This document shows, one piece after another, positions 24,128 through 32,486 of a DNA stretch of 43,219 nucleotides. The notes under the pieces were generated by a model. That model was given only the letters and a program-made list of their open reading frames with translations. It searched no databases and was not told where the DNA came from. The stretch lies in NCBI GenBank assembly GCA_016199525.1, contig JACQGL010000238.1, positions 1-43,219 of the forward strand, read 5' to 3'. How positions within the stretch are numbered: position 1 is the stretch's first letter; each line of letters begins with the position of its first letter. Source of the DNA: Armatimonadota bacterium. Its GTDB lineage: Bacteria > Armatimonadota > SYMT01 > JACQGL01. Made by a program: the position numbers and the translations under genes.

Positions 24128-24368
24128 CGTAGTCGCCTGACGCAGCCCGGCTGGGAGGTGAGCCGACAGGGAGGAATACGCTTGTATCTAAGTATACCCT
24201 CGCCGGCAGCGCGGATAACGAGCGCCTGCGTCCACGGCCTGGCATGGAGGGAGTGGCCCCCGGTGGGTTCGCAGTAAGCTTCCGCGGCGGCGCAATGATA
24301 AAATCCCGACAGCCGGCGTACCGCTGGCAAAGGTGTACGACCCCGTGCGGGGCCGAGGAGCGAACGGA

Positions 24369-25502
24369 ATGGCAGAAAACGGTCAGGTAACCAAGGAAGA
24401 TGTAATCCGCGCGCTCAGCACCGTGCAAGAGCCGGAGCTGGGAGGCGACCTGGTATCCCGCAACATGGTTCGCGACGTGGCGGTGTGCGACGGAATGGTG
24501 GCGTTCGAGGTGGTGCTCACCACCCCTGCCTGCCCGCTCAAGGGGCAGATCGAAAACGAGTGCCGCCAGGCGCTAATGAAGCTTCCGGGCGTGAAGCAGG
24601 TAACGGTGCGCATGGGCAGCAACGTTGCCCGCCGCGCTCAAATGGGAGAGGACCTGCTGCCGGAGGTGCGCAACGTGATCGCCGTCGCCAGCGGCAAGGG
24701 CGGTGTGGGGAAGTCCACCGTCGCCGTCAACCTGGCCGCCGCGCTTGCTCAGACGGGGGCCCGCGTGGGGCTGCTGGATGCCGACATCTACGGCCCCAGC
24801 ATCCCGGTGATGATGGGGGTGCAGCGCGCGCCGTTCGTCGATCCCCGGGACAGGAAAATCCTGCCCATTGAGCAGCATCAGTTGAAGTGCATGTCCCTCG
24901 GTTTTCTGATGCCGGACAACGCCACGCCCGTGGTGTGGCGCGGGCCGATGGTCGGCAGCGCCGTGCGGCAGATGCTTGCCGACGTAAAGTGGGGCGAACT
25001 CGACTATCTGATCGTGGACCTGCCGCCGGGCACGGGAGACGCCCAGCTCACCCTGGCGCAGACGGTGCCGCTTACCGGCGTGGTGATCGTGATGACCTCC
25101 CAGGACGTGGCGGTGAACATCGCCAGCAAAGCGCTGGCCATGTTTCAGAAGCTGAATGTGCCGGTGCTTGGCGTGGTGGAGAACATGAGCACGTTCGTGT
25201 GCCCGCACTGCCAGCACGAGACCAACATCTTCACGCGCGGGGGTGGCGAGCAGGCGGCGATGAAGCTGGGTGTCCCGTTCCTGGGCTCCATTCCGCTGGA
25301 TCCGCAGGTGGTGGCGCACGGCGATGCGGGGACCCCAACGGTGGTCGCCGCTGCGGAAAGCGCGCAGGCGGAGGCGTTCCGCAAGGTGACGGGCGCGGTG
25401 GCGGCGCGGGTGAGCGTGCTCCACTTCGGGGCGGACAAGGCGGCGGACGGCGGGCACAAGGACCCACTCGGCGGGCTGATGAGCCGCTTCCGGAAGAGCT
25501 GA
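24369..25502 (+). CDS. mrp: Iron-sulfur cluster carrier Mrp/ApbC
   Basis: A 377-residue P-loop ATPase that carries Fe-S clusters to apoproteins in the cytoplasm. Residues about 1-85 form a MIP18/DUF59 domain (DVIRALSTVQEPELGGDLVS and TTPACPLKGQIE). The ATPase domain has a deviant Walker A, VIAVASGKGGVGKSTVAVNL, then LLDADIYGPSIPVMMG and VDLPPGTGDAQLTL. The cluster-binding CxxC is VCPHCQHE. The start is the ATG at 24369 (MAENGQ), because GAGGAG (24355-24360) lies eight bases before it; an upstream GTG at 24333 would add a poorly conserved dozen residues. A terminator-like hairpin follows at 25532-25554. Confidence 0.94.
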   Translation: MAENGQVTKEDVIRALSTVQEPELGGDLVSRNMVRDVAVCDGMVAFEVVLTTPACPLKGQIENECRQALMKLPGVKQVTVRMGSNVARRAQMGEDLLPEVRNVIAVASGKGGVGKSTVAVNLAAALAQTGARVGLLDADIYGPSIPVMMGVQRAPFVDPRDRKILPIEQHQLKCMSLGFLMPDNATPVVWRGPMVGSAVRQMLADVKWGELDYLIVDLPPGTGDAQLTLAQTVPLTGVVIVMTSQDVAVNIASKALAMFQKLNVPVLGVVENMSTFVCPHCQHETNIFTRGGGEQAAMKLGVPFLGSIPLDPQVVAHGDAGTPTVVAAAESAQAEAFRKVTGAVAARVSVLHFGADKAADGGHKDPLGGLMSRFRKS

Positions 25503-25531
25503 CCGGCAGTTAAGAAGAGAGAAGGAGGGAT

Positions 25532-25554
25532 AGAGAGCGTGCGGGACGCTCTCT
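25532..25554 (+). terminator. Hairpin terminator after mrp
   Basis: A 9-bp perfect stem, AGAGAGCGT (25532-25540), loop GCGGG, ACGCTCTCT (25546-25554), extended outward by imperfect purine/pyrimidine pairing. The tail is pyrimidine-rich (TCCTCTCTCCGTCTTCCC) but not a pure T run, so termination may be partial. Confidence 0.6.
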
Positions 25555-25679
25555 TCCTCTCTCCGTCTTCCCGTCACCGTGTGGTCCATCCCCCTAATGC
25601 CAGCACTTCGCACGTTTGCTCCGCGGGCGCCCAGGGTATCTGAAGGGCGCCCGATTCTCTCCTCCCGGGAGCAACGCCG

Positions 25680-26103
25680 ATGCGGCCTCGCCTCCGAATT
25701 CCCCCCGCCTACCTGATCCGCTGGTTGCTCATCGGCTTGTCACCCCTGCTGCTGGCCGGGCCGATCCTGGCGCAAGAATCTGAGTCGCTCCCGGGGAAGC
25801 GTGGCCGAAGTGGAGATTCGCGGGCTGCGCAACGTCTCCGAACAGCTGGTACGCGGGGTACTGCGCACCCAGCGCGGCCAGCTGGTGACCCGCGCGCGGC
25901 TGGCGGAGGATGTCACCGCCCTGGAGCAGCTGGGCTTCTTCGAGGAGGTTCTACCTCCCCTGGTGGAACCAACCCCCGAGGGCCCGCGGGTCGTCTTCCG
26001 CGTGCGGGAGTATCCTCGCATCCTGGCGATGGAGTTCGCGGGCAACACGGTGCTCTCCGGGGAGGCGGTGCGCATCCACCTCGCGTTAGGGCCCGCGTTT
26101 TAG
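25680..26103 (+). pseudogene. Frameshifted, truncated BamA-like POTRA protein
   Basis: From the ATG at 25680, with GGGAG (25667-25671) eight bases upstream, the frame encodes a clear signal peptide ending GPILAQ and then ESESLPG. A +1 shift near the GGGG run at 25793-25796 is needed to enter the frame that reads VAEVEIRGLRNVSEQLVRGV. This is followed by a POTRA domain (LGFFEEVLPPLVEPTPEG, VVFRVREYPRILAMEFAGN). One G fewer would join them as LPGSVAEVEIRG. The second POTRA stops after about 20 residues at a TAG (26101-26103), and no barrel follows. BamA and relatives insert outer-membrane proteins. It is therefore either a dead fragment or a short exported POTRA protein with a sequencing error. 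The gene converges with gspD 12 bp away. Confidence 0.7.
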
Positions 26104-26115
26104 GCGGCTGTCGGA

Positions 26116-28431
26116 CTATGGAGTGGGTGCGGCAGGCGCCGGGCGCCGCTTGCCGGGAAACGCATCCAGCGGCTGGACCAGCTTCAAGTTGAGCGGATCG
26201 ACCTGCAGCCGCCCGCGTTCGAACTCACGCAGCTGGTCGGCATCGCCCGGCTCGCGGACGACGTGTGGCGTGAGGAAGACTACCAGCTCGCTGCGCCCTT
26301 TTTGTCGCTGCGTGTTCCGGAACAGGTTGCCAATCAGGGGCAGGTCACCCAGGATGGGCACCTTCTGCACCTTGCGGCTCCGATTGTCCGAGATGATCCC
26401 TCCGATGACGATCGTCTGCCCGTTCTCCACGGTAACCGTCGTGCCTGCATGGCGACTTGTGGTGCGGGGGGCGAGCTGTCCGGGCGCCACCGGAATGAAC
26501 TCCAGGAGGGAGTTGATGACCTGATCCACATCCATGAGGATCTGATCCCCGGGCGAAATATGAGGCGTCACGTTCAGGGTAATGGCTACATCCAGGAAGT
26601 CCACGGTGGTTTGCACCACGCCGCCGCCGGAGATGTTGGACGCCGCCGCGAAGGGAACGCGCTCACCAATGGAGATCACCGCGGGGCTGTTATCGGTAAC
26701 CATCACGTGGGGGGTGGAGAGGATGCGGACCTTGTCCTGCTCCTTGAGCGCCTGGAGCACCAGCCGGAAGTTCCTGCTCACCACGCTGTAGCGGAAGCCG
26801 GTCTGATCTGCGCTCGGATCCTCCAGGCCAAAATTGGTTCCGAAGGTGGAGTTGCCTGACAAAACATTCCACTCGATGCCGAACTTGGTCTGCGTGTCGA
26901 GGCTAACATCGGCGATCACCACCTCAATGAACACCTGCGGCAGACGCTTATCCAGACTTTCGATCAGGGTTTCGATGAGTGCAAACGTTTGCGCCGGGCC
27001 GCTAACGAGGAGCTGGTTCGTCTGATCGTGGGGGATGATGGTCACCTGCCGCAGCAGATCCAGGGGCGAGCCGGGCGGGATCTGGGTCCGCTGCGCGCCA
27101 AAAAGGACGAACCCGAATCCCTGTTGCTGCTGCACGCCCAGGAGGAGCTGCCGGATGCTAGCCGCGACCTCGCTAGCCACCGCATGCTGCAGCTGGAAGG
27201 AGCGGACCACGTCCTGGACCTGCGAGGGAATATCCAGGCTGCGCACCAGCTCTTCGATAGCGCCGATGGTGTCCACCGGGCCGCTGATCACCACGGAATT
27301 GGTGCGCACATCAGGGACGACGCTTATGTCGGCCTCACCCGCCCGGGGGGCGGACAGGGGCTGAGCGCCAGACCGCCCGCCGAAGGAGCGACCTTGCTGC
27401 GGCTGGCTCGTTGGCCCCGTTTGAAGCAGCGTGTCGATCTGCCCCGCAATGCCCATTGCATCAGCGTACTTGAGCGCCACGATACGGTACTCCCGGCTCG
27501 GGGCCACGTTCACATCCAGCTCTTTCAGAAGGTTTTTGATACTCTGGAGGTTGGCCGGGGAGGCGGAGACGATGAGTGCGTTGCGGCGCGGATCGGCGGC
27601 GATGCGCACTTGCCCCCGAATCTGCGTTAGGCCGGGGAGAGGCGGCCGATCCCCGAAAATGCGCCGCCGCGCTTCATCGGACAGGCCCTGGTAGGGATCC
27701 TCCTGGCGGAAAATCTCCTGCAAGGAAGGCCCCAGTTGTTGCGCGTCCGCGAACTGCAGGGGGACGACTTCCACAGTCAGCGCCTCACTGATGTCCTGGT
27801 CCAGCGCGCGGATCACGTCCGCGATGCGGCGCACGTTATCGGCCTCATCAATGACGACCAAGGAGTTGGTCTGGGCGTTCGCCATCAGCAGGCCGCTCCC
27901 CTGTGGGAAGAGCGGCTGGAGTTCCTCGCGCAGCCGTGCAGCATCGACGAACTGCAACGGGAAAACCTGGGTAATGACTTCCCGGCCCGGGGGGATCTTG
28001 TCTGGCTCGGCGCCCGTACCCACGCGCCCGCCGCGGCGGGTGCGAGCGTCCTGAGCAGTGGTGATGACGATGTAATCGCCCGCGTCTACCAGCGCGTAGC
28101 CCCGCACGGAGAGCAGCGCGCCCACCAGTTGGAAGGCGTCCGCAACGGAAACGCGGCTCCGGTTCTCGATGGTCACGCTGATCTGCACGGTGGCATCTTT
28201 GAAGATGGTCCGCCCGCTCGCGTCAGCCAGGAAGCGCAGCACGTCGTCAATGTTTGCCTGCCGGAAGGTAAACGAGATGAGCTGCTGGGGATCGCCGCCG
28301 CGGGGGCGGATCACCAGTGCGGTACTGCCGGGCGGTTGCTGTGCGCGCGCCTCGCCGCGGGCAAGGACCACCGCCAGGACTGCCAGGACCGCCCAGACAG
28401 CCAGCTGCCACCGCGCTGTTCCGTTCTTCAT
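26116..28431 (-). CDS. gspD: Type II secretion / pilus secretin GspD
   Basis: A 771-residue outer-membrane secretin. The signal peptide is residues 1-30. The N0 domain begins ISFTFRQANIDDVLRFLADA. Next come two or three secretin N repeats of the ring-building type (VFPLQFVDAARLREELQPLF, VEVVPLQFADAQQLGPSLQE, YRIVALKYADAMGIAGQIDT). The secretin pore domain follows, with VFIEVVIADVSLDTQTKFGI, TPHVMVTDNSPAVISIGERV and the signature VPILGDLPLIGNLFR, then ELVVFLTPHVV. It forms the outer-membrane channel for folded exoproteins or pili. It is the last gene of the operon (transcribed from gspE). The preceding 127-bp spacer holds a palindrome copy (28522-28541). Confidence 0.95.
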   Translation of the reverse strand: MKNGTARWQLAVWAVLAVLAVVLARGEARAQQPPGSTALVIRPRGGDPQQLISFTFRQANIDDVLRFLADASGRTIFKDATVQISVTIENRSRVSVADAFQLVGALLSVRGYALVDAGDYIVITTAQDARTRRGGRVGTGAEPDKIPPGREVITQVFPLQFVDAARLREELQPLFPQGSGLLMANAQTNSLVVIDEADNVRRIADVIRALDQDISEALTVEVVPLQFADAQQLGPSLQEIFRQEDPYQGLSDEARRRIFGDRPPLPGLTQIRGQVRIAADPRRNALIVSASPANLQSIKNLLKELDVNVAPSREYRIVALKYADAMGIAGQIDTLLQTGPTSQPQQGRSFGGRSGAQPLSAPRAGEADISVVPDVRTNSVVISGPVDTIGAIEELVRSLDIPSQVQDVVRSFQLQHAVASEVAASIRQLLLGVQQQQGFGFVLFGAQRTQIPPGSPLDLLRQVTIIPHDQTNQLLVSGPAQTFALIETLIESLDKRLPQVFIEVVIADVSLDTQTKFGIEWNVLSGNSTFGTNFGLEDPSADQTGFRYSVVSRNFRLVLQALKEQDKVRILSTPHVMVTDNSPAVISIGERVPFAAASNISGGGVVQTTVDFLDVAITLNVTPHISPGDQILMDVDQVINSLLEFIPVAPGQLAPRTTSRHAGTTVTVENGQTIVIGGIISDNRSRKVQKVPILGDLPLIGNLFRNTQRQKGRSELVVFLTPHVVREPGDADQLREFERGRLQVDPLNLKLVQPLDAFPGKRRPAPAAPTP

Positions 28432-28521
28432 CGCTTACTCCCCGCCAAATGCACGTCGGGCCACCGCAAGCCGGCTGCCCCCAGCGAGACTCGCGGGATC
28501 AAGTTCCGTCCGCGTGGGCGC

Positions 28522-28541
28522 GCCCCGAAAGCTTTCGGGGC
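28522..28541. repeat. Dispersed palindrome, copy 6 (20 bp perfect)
   Basis: GCCCCGAAAGCTTTCGGGGC in the 127-bp spacer between the second PilP-like gene and gspD. If both are co-transcribed, it would form a hairpin in the message just before the secretin gene. Confidence 0.92.
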
Positions 28542-28558
28542 CAGTAACCGCCGTCCAC

Positions 28559-29659
28559 TCAGTTCAAGCCCCCCGCACCGCCGGAGCGGGGAGCGCCGCT
28601 GGGATTGGTGCTACGAGAAGCGGAGCCGGCGGTGCCGCCCTGCCGCCGGACGGTCTGGGGGTTCTCCCTGGGCAACGGCGCGTCCACTGTGCTGCGGACG
28701 CCGCCCACCATGGGCACGCCTAGCCGCCGTGCCGTCTGCGGGTTCGGGGTCGCTCTCCCGGTGCCGGAGGGGTTGGCGCCGCCGCTGCCTCCCGCCAACC
28801 GCCCGGGGAACCCGCCGGAGCTGCTGGATTGACGCCCTCCCGTGGAAAAGCCACCGAAGCTGCTGGATTGACCCCCTCCCGTGGAAGAGCCGCCGAAGCG
28901 CGCGCGCCAGTCTCCGCCCCCACCGCTATTGATGAAGCTGAAGTTGCCTCCGCCGCCCTGGCCAAAGCGAGACTGGCCAAAGCGAGAGCGGTCACGGAGC
29001 CGCGCCGCGCCGCCCGCTTGCCCGGGTGGTCGGGGGCGCTCCGCCTCTCGCCGCCCGCTCGTTCCCGCCGCATCCCGAAAGCTTTCGGGACCACCCTGCC
29101 CCGTTGTCCCCGGGGGTGCGGCAGCCATTACCACAGGCACCGGTTTCTCACCAAGCCGGATCTGGTAGCGTTGGTGGCCCTGGAGGAGCGAGACGCGATC
29201 GTCCTGGATCTCCGCGACCTGCAGCCCGAAGGCGAATTCGCCCCGGCGCGCGGCGGCGCGCTCCTGATTCTCCAGGTTCAGGAGCAGCGCGCTCTGGCCG
29301 CCGTTGGCCTCCGTGACGGCGAGGAGAGCGATGTTGCGTGTTGGATCCTGGGATAGCGAGGGCAAGCCGGGGTCAGGGGCTGCCGGTGCCGCGCGGGGGA
29401 CCGCGGGCAGCGGCGCCGGCAGGCGGGGGACGGGCGGGCCGGCGTTCGCCAGGCGGACGGAAGCGCCGCGGCTCACAGGGATGCTAAGGGCGGGCAGGGA
29501 ACGGGGCTGGAGCGGTCCCTGACCCGCCGCGCCAGGCGCGGCGGCGAGAGCGGGGCGGTCGCCGGTTCCAAAAAAGCAGGTTTGCGCCGCCACCCCCGCG
29601 CCCGCGAGCAGAATCCCACCTGCGGCTGCCAGCGCCAGATTACGGGGAAGTGGTACCAT
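28559..29659 (-). CDS. PilP/GspC-like secretion protein with Gly/Ser-rich tail (PilP2)
   Basis: A 366-residue protein. It starts MVPLPRNLALAAAGGILLAG, an N-terminal membrane anchor. It then has a proline-rich linker (PVPRLPAPLPAVPRAAP) and a small beta domain (about residues 95-160: RNIALLAVTEANGGQSALLL, FGLQVAEIQDDRVSLLQGHQ). That domain matches the HR/PilP-type domain of the neighbouring gene at 29640-30506. The rest is a Gly/Ser/Arg-rich low-complexity tail (for example GGSSTGGGQSSSFGGFSTGG). Such proteins link inner-membrane components to the secretin. The start at 29659 is supported by AGGTGA upstream and overlaps the previous gene by 20 bases. A palindrome copy is read in frame as PESFRD at about residues 190-196. 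Confidence 0.75.
   Translation of the reverse strand: MVPLPRNLALAAAGGILLAGAGVAAQTCFFGTGDRPALAAAPGAAGQGPLQPRSLPALSIPVSRGASVRLANAGPPVPRLPAPLPAVPRAAPAAPDPGLPSLSQDPTRNIALLAVTEANGGQSALLLNLENQERAAARRGEFAFGLQVAEIQDDRVSLLQGHQRYQIRLGEKPVPVVMAAAPPGTTGQGGPESFRDAAGTSGRREAERPRPPGQAGGAARLRDRSRFGQSRFGQGGGGNFSFINSGGGGDWRARFGGSSTGGGQSSSFGGFSTGGRQSSSSGGFPGRLAGGSGGANPSGTGRATPNPQTARRLGVPMVGGVRSTVDAPLPRENPQTVRRQGGTAGSASRSTNPSGAPRSGGAGGLN
29073..29090. repeat. Dispersed palindrome, copy 7, inside a coding region
   Basis: Perfect TCCCGAAAGCTTTCGGGA lying in frame inside the PilP2-like gene, read as PESFRD between a Pro/Gly linker and the low-complexity tail. It is at a domain boundary, where an insertion would be tolerated. 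Confidence 0.9.
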
Positions 29660-30506
29660 CCTGTTCACCTCTTGTCGCGTTACCTGCGGGTCCCTCCGTT
29701 TCGGCGCGCAGGCGTTCGGAAATGAATTGGTGGAACCTTTCGTAGCGCTCCGGATCAATCTGGTCTTTAGCCGCCTCGAGCTGCTGCAGCCGCTCCGCCC
29801 AGGTCGGCGACTGGAGGATGGTACGCAGCAATGGGTTCGTCTCATCACCCCCCGGAAAGCGACGTGGGCGGCGTGGGCTATCGCCCCCTCCCTGCCACCT
29901 CCGGCCGCCGGCGCGCGGGGGTGGCGCGGGGTCGGCGCCGGAAACTTCCTTATCGGAGATGCCCAGCGTGTAGGTCCGGTCCCCTTCCGCCAGGACAACG
30001 CGGTCGGCGTGGATTTCCTGGACCTGCAGTCCCCAGCACTCTTCACCCACCGCCAGGTACTGGGACTCGCCGGTTTTCAGGTTGCGCAGCAGCGCCTCCA
30101 CGCGGTCGTCCATTTCCACCACGCCGACCATGGCCAGGTCCTCCGTGCCGCGGTGGTTGACCTGCGCCGGGGGTGTCGTGCCCAGCGGACGAACGCCAGT
30201 AGGGATGGCGGGCGTGAGGGAGAAGCCGGACGCAGGGACCTGCTCCCCGCCGGGCGCCGCCGTCCGCTTGCCGACCAGAGGTCGGAACAGGTTGCGAGCG
30301 GAGCGCGGTGCCGTCGGCCGTGGCAACGGGTCTGGTTCCATTAATGGCGCGGCGGCTTCGGCGGCGGGCCCACGGGCGCGCGCGGTGGCGAGCGGCTCCC
30401 GCTTCTCGCCTGGCCGGGCGAGCAGATTCAGGGTCAACAGGAGCGCTGCGGCGCACCCGCCCACGGCCAGGATAGGACGATTTCTGTGCTGGCGACGCCC
30501 GTTCAT
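29640..30506 (-). CDS. PilP/GspC-like secretion protein (PilP1)
   Basis: A 288-residue protein. One N-terminal membrane helix (residues about 11-30: ILAVGGCAAALLLTLNLLA) and a Pro/Ala-rich linker are followed by the conserved phrase RSARNLFRPLVG ('N-x-F-x-P', as in GspC/PilP). A small beta domain comes next (EDLAMVGVVEMDDRVEALLR, WGLQVQEIHADRVVLAEGDR). Its C-terminal part (about 200-288) is charged and helical. It should link the inner-membrane platform to the secretin. The start (MNGRRQHRN) overlaps the upstream pilO-like stop by one base (TGATG), so translation is coupled. It is paralogous to the next gene, with the block GLQVxEIxxDRVxLxxGxxxY shared. Confidence 0.78.
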   Translation of the reverse strand: MNGRRQHRNRPILAVGGCAAALLLTLNLLARPGEKREPLATARARGPAAEAAAPLMEPDPLPRPTAPRSARNLFRPLVGKRTAAPGGEQVPASGFSLTPAIPTGVRPLGTTPPAQVNHRGTEDLAMVGVVEMDDRVEALLRNLKTGESQYLAVGEECWGLQVQEIHADRVVLAEGDRTYTLGISDKEVSGADPAPPPRAGGRRWQGGGDSPRRPRRFPGGDETNPLLRTILQSPTWAERLQQLEAAKDQIDPERYERFHQFISERLRAETEGPAGNATRGEQDGTTSP

Positions 30507-31057
30507 CAGGCCGGTTCCCCTTTCAACACGACCGCACACACTGAAATCTGCATTTCGCCTTCCACCACCTCGGCGTTCTCCCGGCTGGGCCGTAGCGTCA
30601 GGCCCTCGACGAGCAGCCGTGGGCGAGCGGCTTCCATCTCTTCCAGCAGCCGCTGCACCTGGACAGGATGCCCGCGAAATTGCAGGGAGACCTGCGCCCG
30701 GGCGATCGAGGGCTCGCGCTGCGGAGGCTGCCCCTGCACCTGGCGGATGGTGAGCCGCTGGTAGGCGGGCAGGCCGGCCAGTTGCTGGATCAGCAGCGCC
30801 GTCTGCCGCTGAAGGGAGCCCTCGTCCTGGTGCACCCAGGCGAGCACCTCCAGCTCCCGCAACGCCTGGCGCGCCTGCTGCTCGGCAGTTGCGCCGCGCT
30901 CCAAGCGCTCAACTTCGCGGCGCGCGCGCTGGATCTCTCGCCCGGTGCGTTCCCAGCGGCTGAGGAGAGGATCGATAGCCGCGGCCCAGAGTAGGATAAG
31001 GGCTGCGACCACCCCACCCCACGCCAGCGTCCGGCGATCACGCCCGGTGACCTTCAT
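30506..31057 (-). CDS. pilO: PilO/GspM-like platform protein
   Basis: A 183-residue bitopic membrane protein. One helix near residues 11-30 (LAWGGVVAALILLWAAAIDP), a coiled coil (residues about 30-75, rich in R, E, A: RARREVERLERGATAEQQAR) and a ferredoxin-like periplasmic domain (VSLQFRGHPVQVQRLLEEME, LVEGLTLRP) give the PilO/GspM architecture. With the PilMN product it would form the inner-membrane platform. ATGA overlap with the pilMN-like gene fixes the start at 31057; a longer upstream frame is not needed. GspM and PilO are hard to tell apart by sequence alone. Confidence 0.75.
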   Translation of the reverse strand: MKVTGRDRRTLAWGGVVAALILLWAAAIDPLLSRWERTGREIQRARREVERLERGATAEQQARQALRELEVLAWVHQDEGSLQRQTALLIQQLAGLPAYQRLTIRQVQGQPPQREPSIARAQVSLQFRGHPVQVQRLLEEMEAARPRLLVEGLTLRPSRENAEVVEGEMQISVCAVVLKGEPA

Positions 31058-32484
31058 CGCTGCAATCCCTCCACGTCCGGCGTTCGGCAGGTGAACTCGA
31101 ACGCCCACACCGGCGTATCTTCGTAGGTCTCCTCTTTGAAGTAGTTGAGGGTCACCTCGGCGAACAGGTTCCGCTGCAGCAGGGCCACCAGCGCCGCCTG
31201 CGGCCCCGATCGTTCCAGCGCGTATCCCCGCAACCTGGCGCCCGTACGGCGGTGGTAAGTCAGCTCGACGAGCCAGACACCCTGCGGAAGTTCCTGGTTG
31301 AGAATAGCCAGCATCTTTGACGGAGACAGTGGAGCCAGGGTTGCCTGTCGGGCCGCATTCAGAGCGTTGCCGTAGCTCTTGGCAGCGCTTTCGCTCACCC
31401 TTGTAATCGATCCCGCGGCACGCCAGCGCCGCGTCTCAGCCTGGAGCTGCCGGACCTCCCGCTCGCGGGCCAGTACGGAGGCCCCGACCACCATCAGCAG
31501 CGCGAGCACGAGGGAGACCGCTAGCGTCACCCACGAGAACGCCGCCTGCCGGGTGCGGGCCTGGGTGCGTGCCGCGGCCAGTCCCGCGGGAGTAAGGTTG
31601 ATGGTCATCGGGCCCCGCCCCCCCGCCTGGAGCGCGGCGCCATAGGCAGGGACGAAGGCGGTTGCTTCGGGGAGGCTCAACCCCGCGGCGAGCAGGCCCC
31701 GCGGCGCCCAGAGGCGGACGGGCAGATCCAGGTGCTGTGCCAGCGCCTCCGCCACGCTGGGAGCGGCGGCCCCGCAGAGCAGCAGCTGCGCGATGCGGCC
31801 TCCCGTCTGCTGGCTGCCTCCGGCCAGGGAAAGGCGAATCTCGCCTGCCAGGAGATCGAGCGATGGGCTGTCTCCGGTCCCGAAAGCTTTCGGGAGGGCG
31901 ATGGCCAGCGGCCGAGCGGCCGTCAGGCGCCCCTGGTGCACCAGAAGCAGCTCCGCTCTCCCTGGCTCCAGCAGCGCGACGGCAATCTCCTCTTCCTTGC
32001 CGAACTCACCGTCGTACACCAGCGCGTTGAACACGCACACCGGGTCCACAGTAGCCGCCGGGGGGGCGCCGGGCGGGCTGGCCTGCCCCAGAGCGTCCTG
32101 CACAAACCCCTGTCGCGCCGCGACGAGCAGCACCTCCAGCCGGGACTGATCGTTCATACCCAGGATGTGGTAGCCCAGGCAGAGGTCTTCCGCAGCCAGC
32201 GGCAGCACCTGCTCGGCCTGAAGGTGGATGATCCGGTCCAGATTCTCGGGGGTGGTGGGAGGCAGCGTCAGATTGCGGATCGCCGCCTGGTCGAGCGGTA
32301 GAGCGGTCGCGCTCCCGAGCGGCCGGGCGCCCAGCCGCCGGAAAGAGCGACTCTGGCTCGCCTCCGCCCGGCTGAGCCGGGCGCTCCCCAGCACGTGCGC
32401 GCCGCCGCTACTCACGCGCACGGCCACCACGCGCGCTTCCTCCCCTGCCAGCTGAATTCCCAGATAGTCTCGTGCGGATGCCAC
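31054..32484 (-). CDS. PilM-PilN (GspL-like) fusion protein
   Basis: A 476-residue protein. The N-terminal 290 residues are an actin/FtsA-like PilM or GspL cytoplasmic domain (DYLGIQLAGEEARVVAVRV, NLDRIIHLQAEQVLPLAAED, VDPVCVFNALVYDGEFGKEE). Next comes the phrase PMTINLTPAGLAAARTQART, where PilN usually starts with INLLP-like residues. One membrane helix follows (about 315-337), then a periplasmic PilN/GspL-type domain ending in NLFAEVTLNYFKEETYEDTP. PilM and PilN are separate in classical pili, while GspL carries both activities on one chain, so this is a GspL-like arrangement with PilM-like sequence. A palindrome copy is translated in frame at about residues 197-203. It begins two bases after the gspK stop. 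Confidence 0.82.
   Translation of the reverse strand: MASARDYLGIQLAGEEARVVAVRVSSGGAHVLGSARLSRAEASQSRSFRRLGARPLGSATALPLDQAAIRNLTLPPTTPENLDRIIHLQAEQVLPLAAEDLCLGYHILGMNDQSRLEVLLVAARQGFVQDALGQASPPGAPPAATVDPVCVFNALVYDGEFGKEEEIAVALLEPGRAELLLVHQGRLTAARPLAIALPKAFGTGDSPSLDLLAGEIRLSLAGGSQQTGGRIAQLLLCGAAAPSVAEALAQHLDLPVRLWAPRGLLAAGLSLPEATAFVPAYGAALQAGGRGPMTINLTPAGLAAARTQARTRQAAFSWVTLAVSLVLALLMVVGASVLAREREVRQLQAETRRWRAAGSITRVSESAAKSYGNALNAARQATLAPLSPSKMLAILNQELPQGVWLVELTYHRRTGARLRGYALERSGPQAALVALLQRNLFAEVTLNYFKEETYEDTPVWAFEFTCRTPDVEGLQR
31878..31895. repeat. Dispersed palindrome, copy 8, inside a coding region
   Basis: Perfect TCCCGAAAGCTTTCGGGA lying in frame in the PilM-like domain. It is read as PKAFG(T), in a different frame from copy 7. 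The reading frame is intact through it. Confidence 0.9.
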
Positions 32485-32486
32485 GT

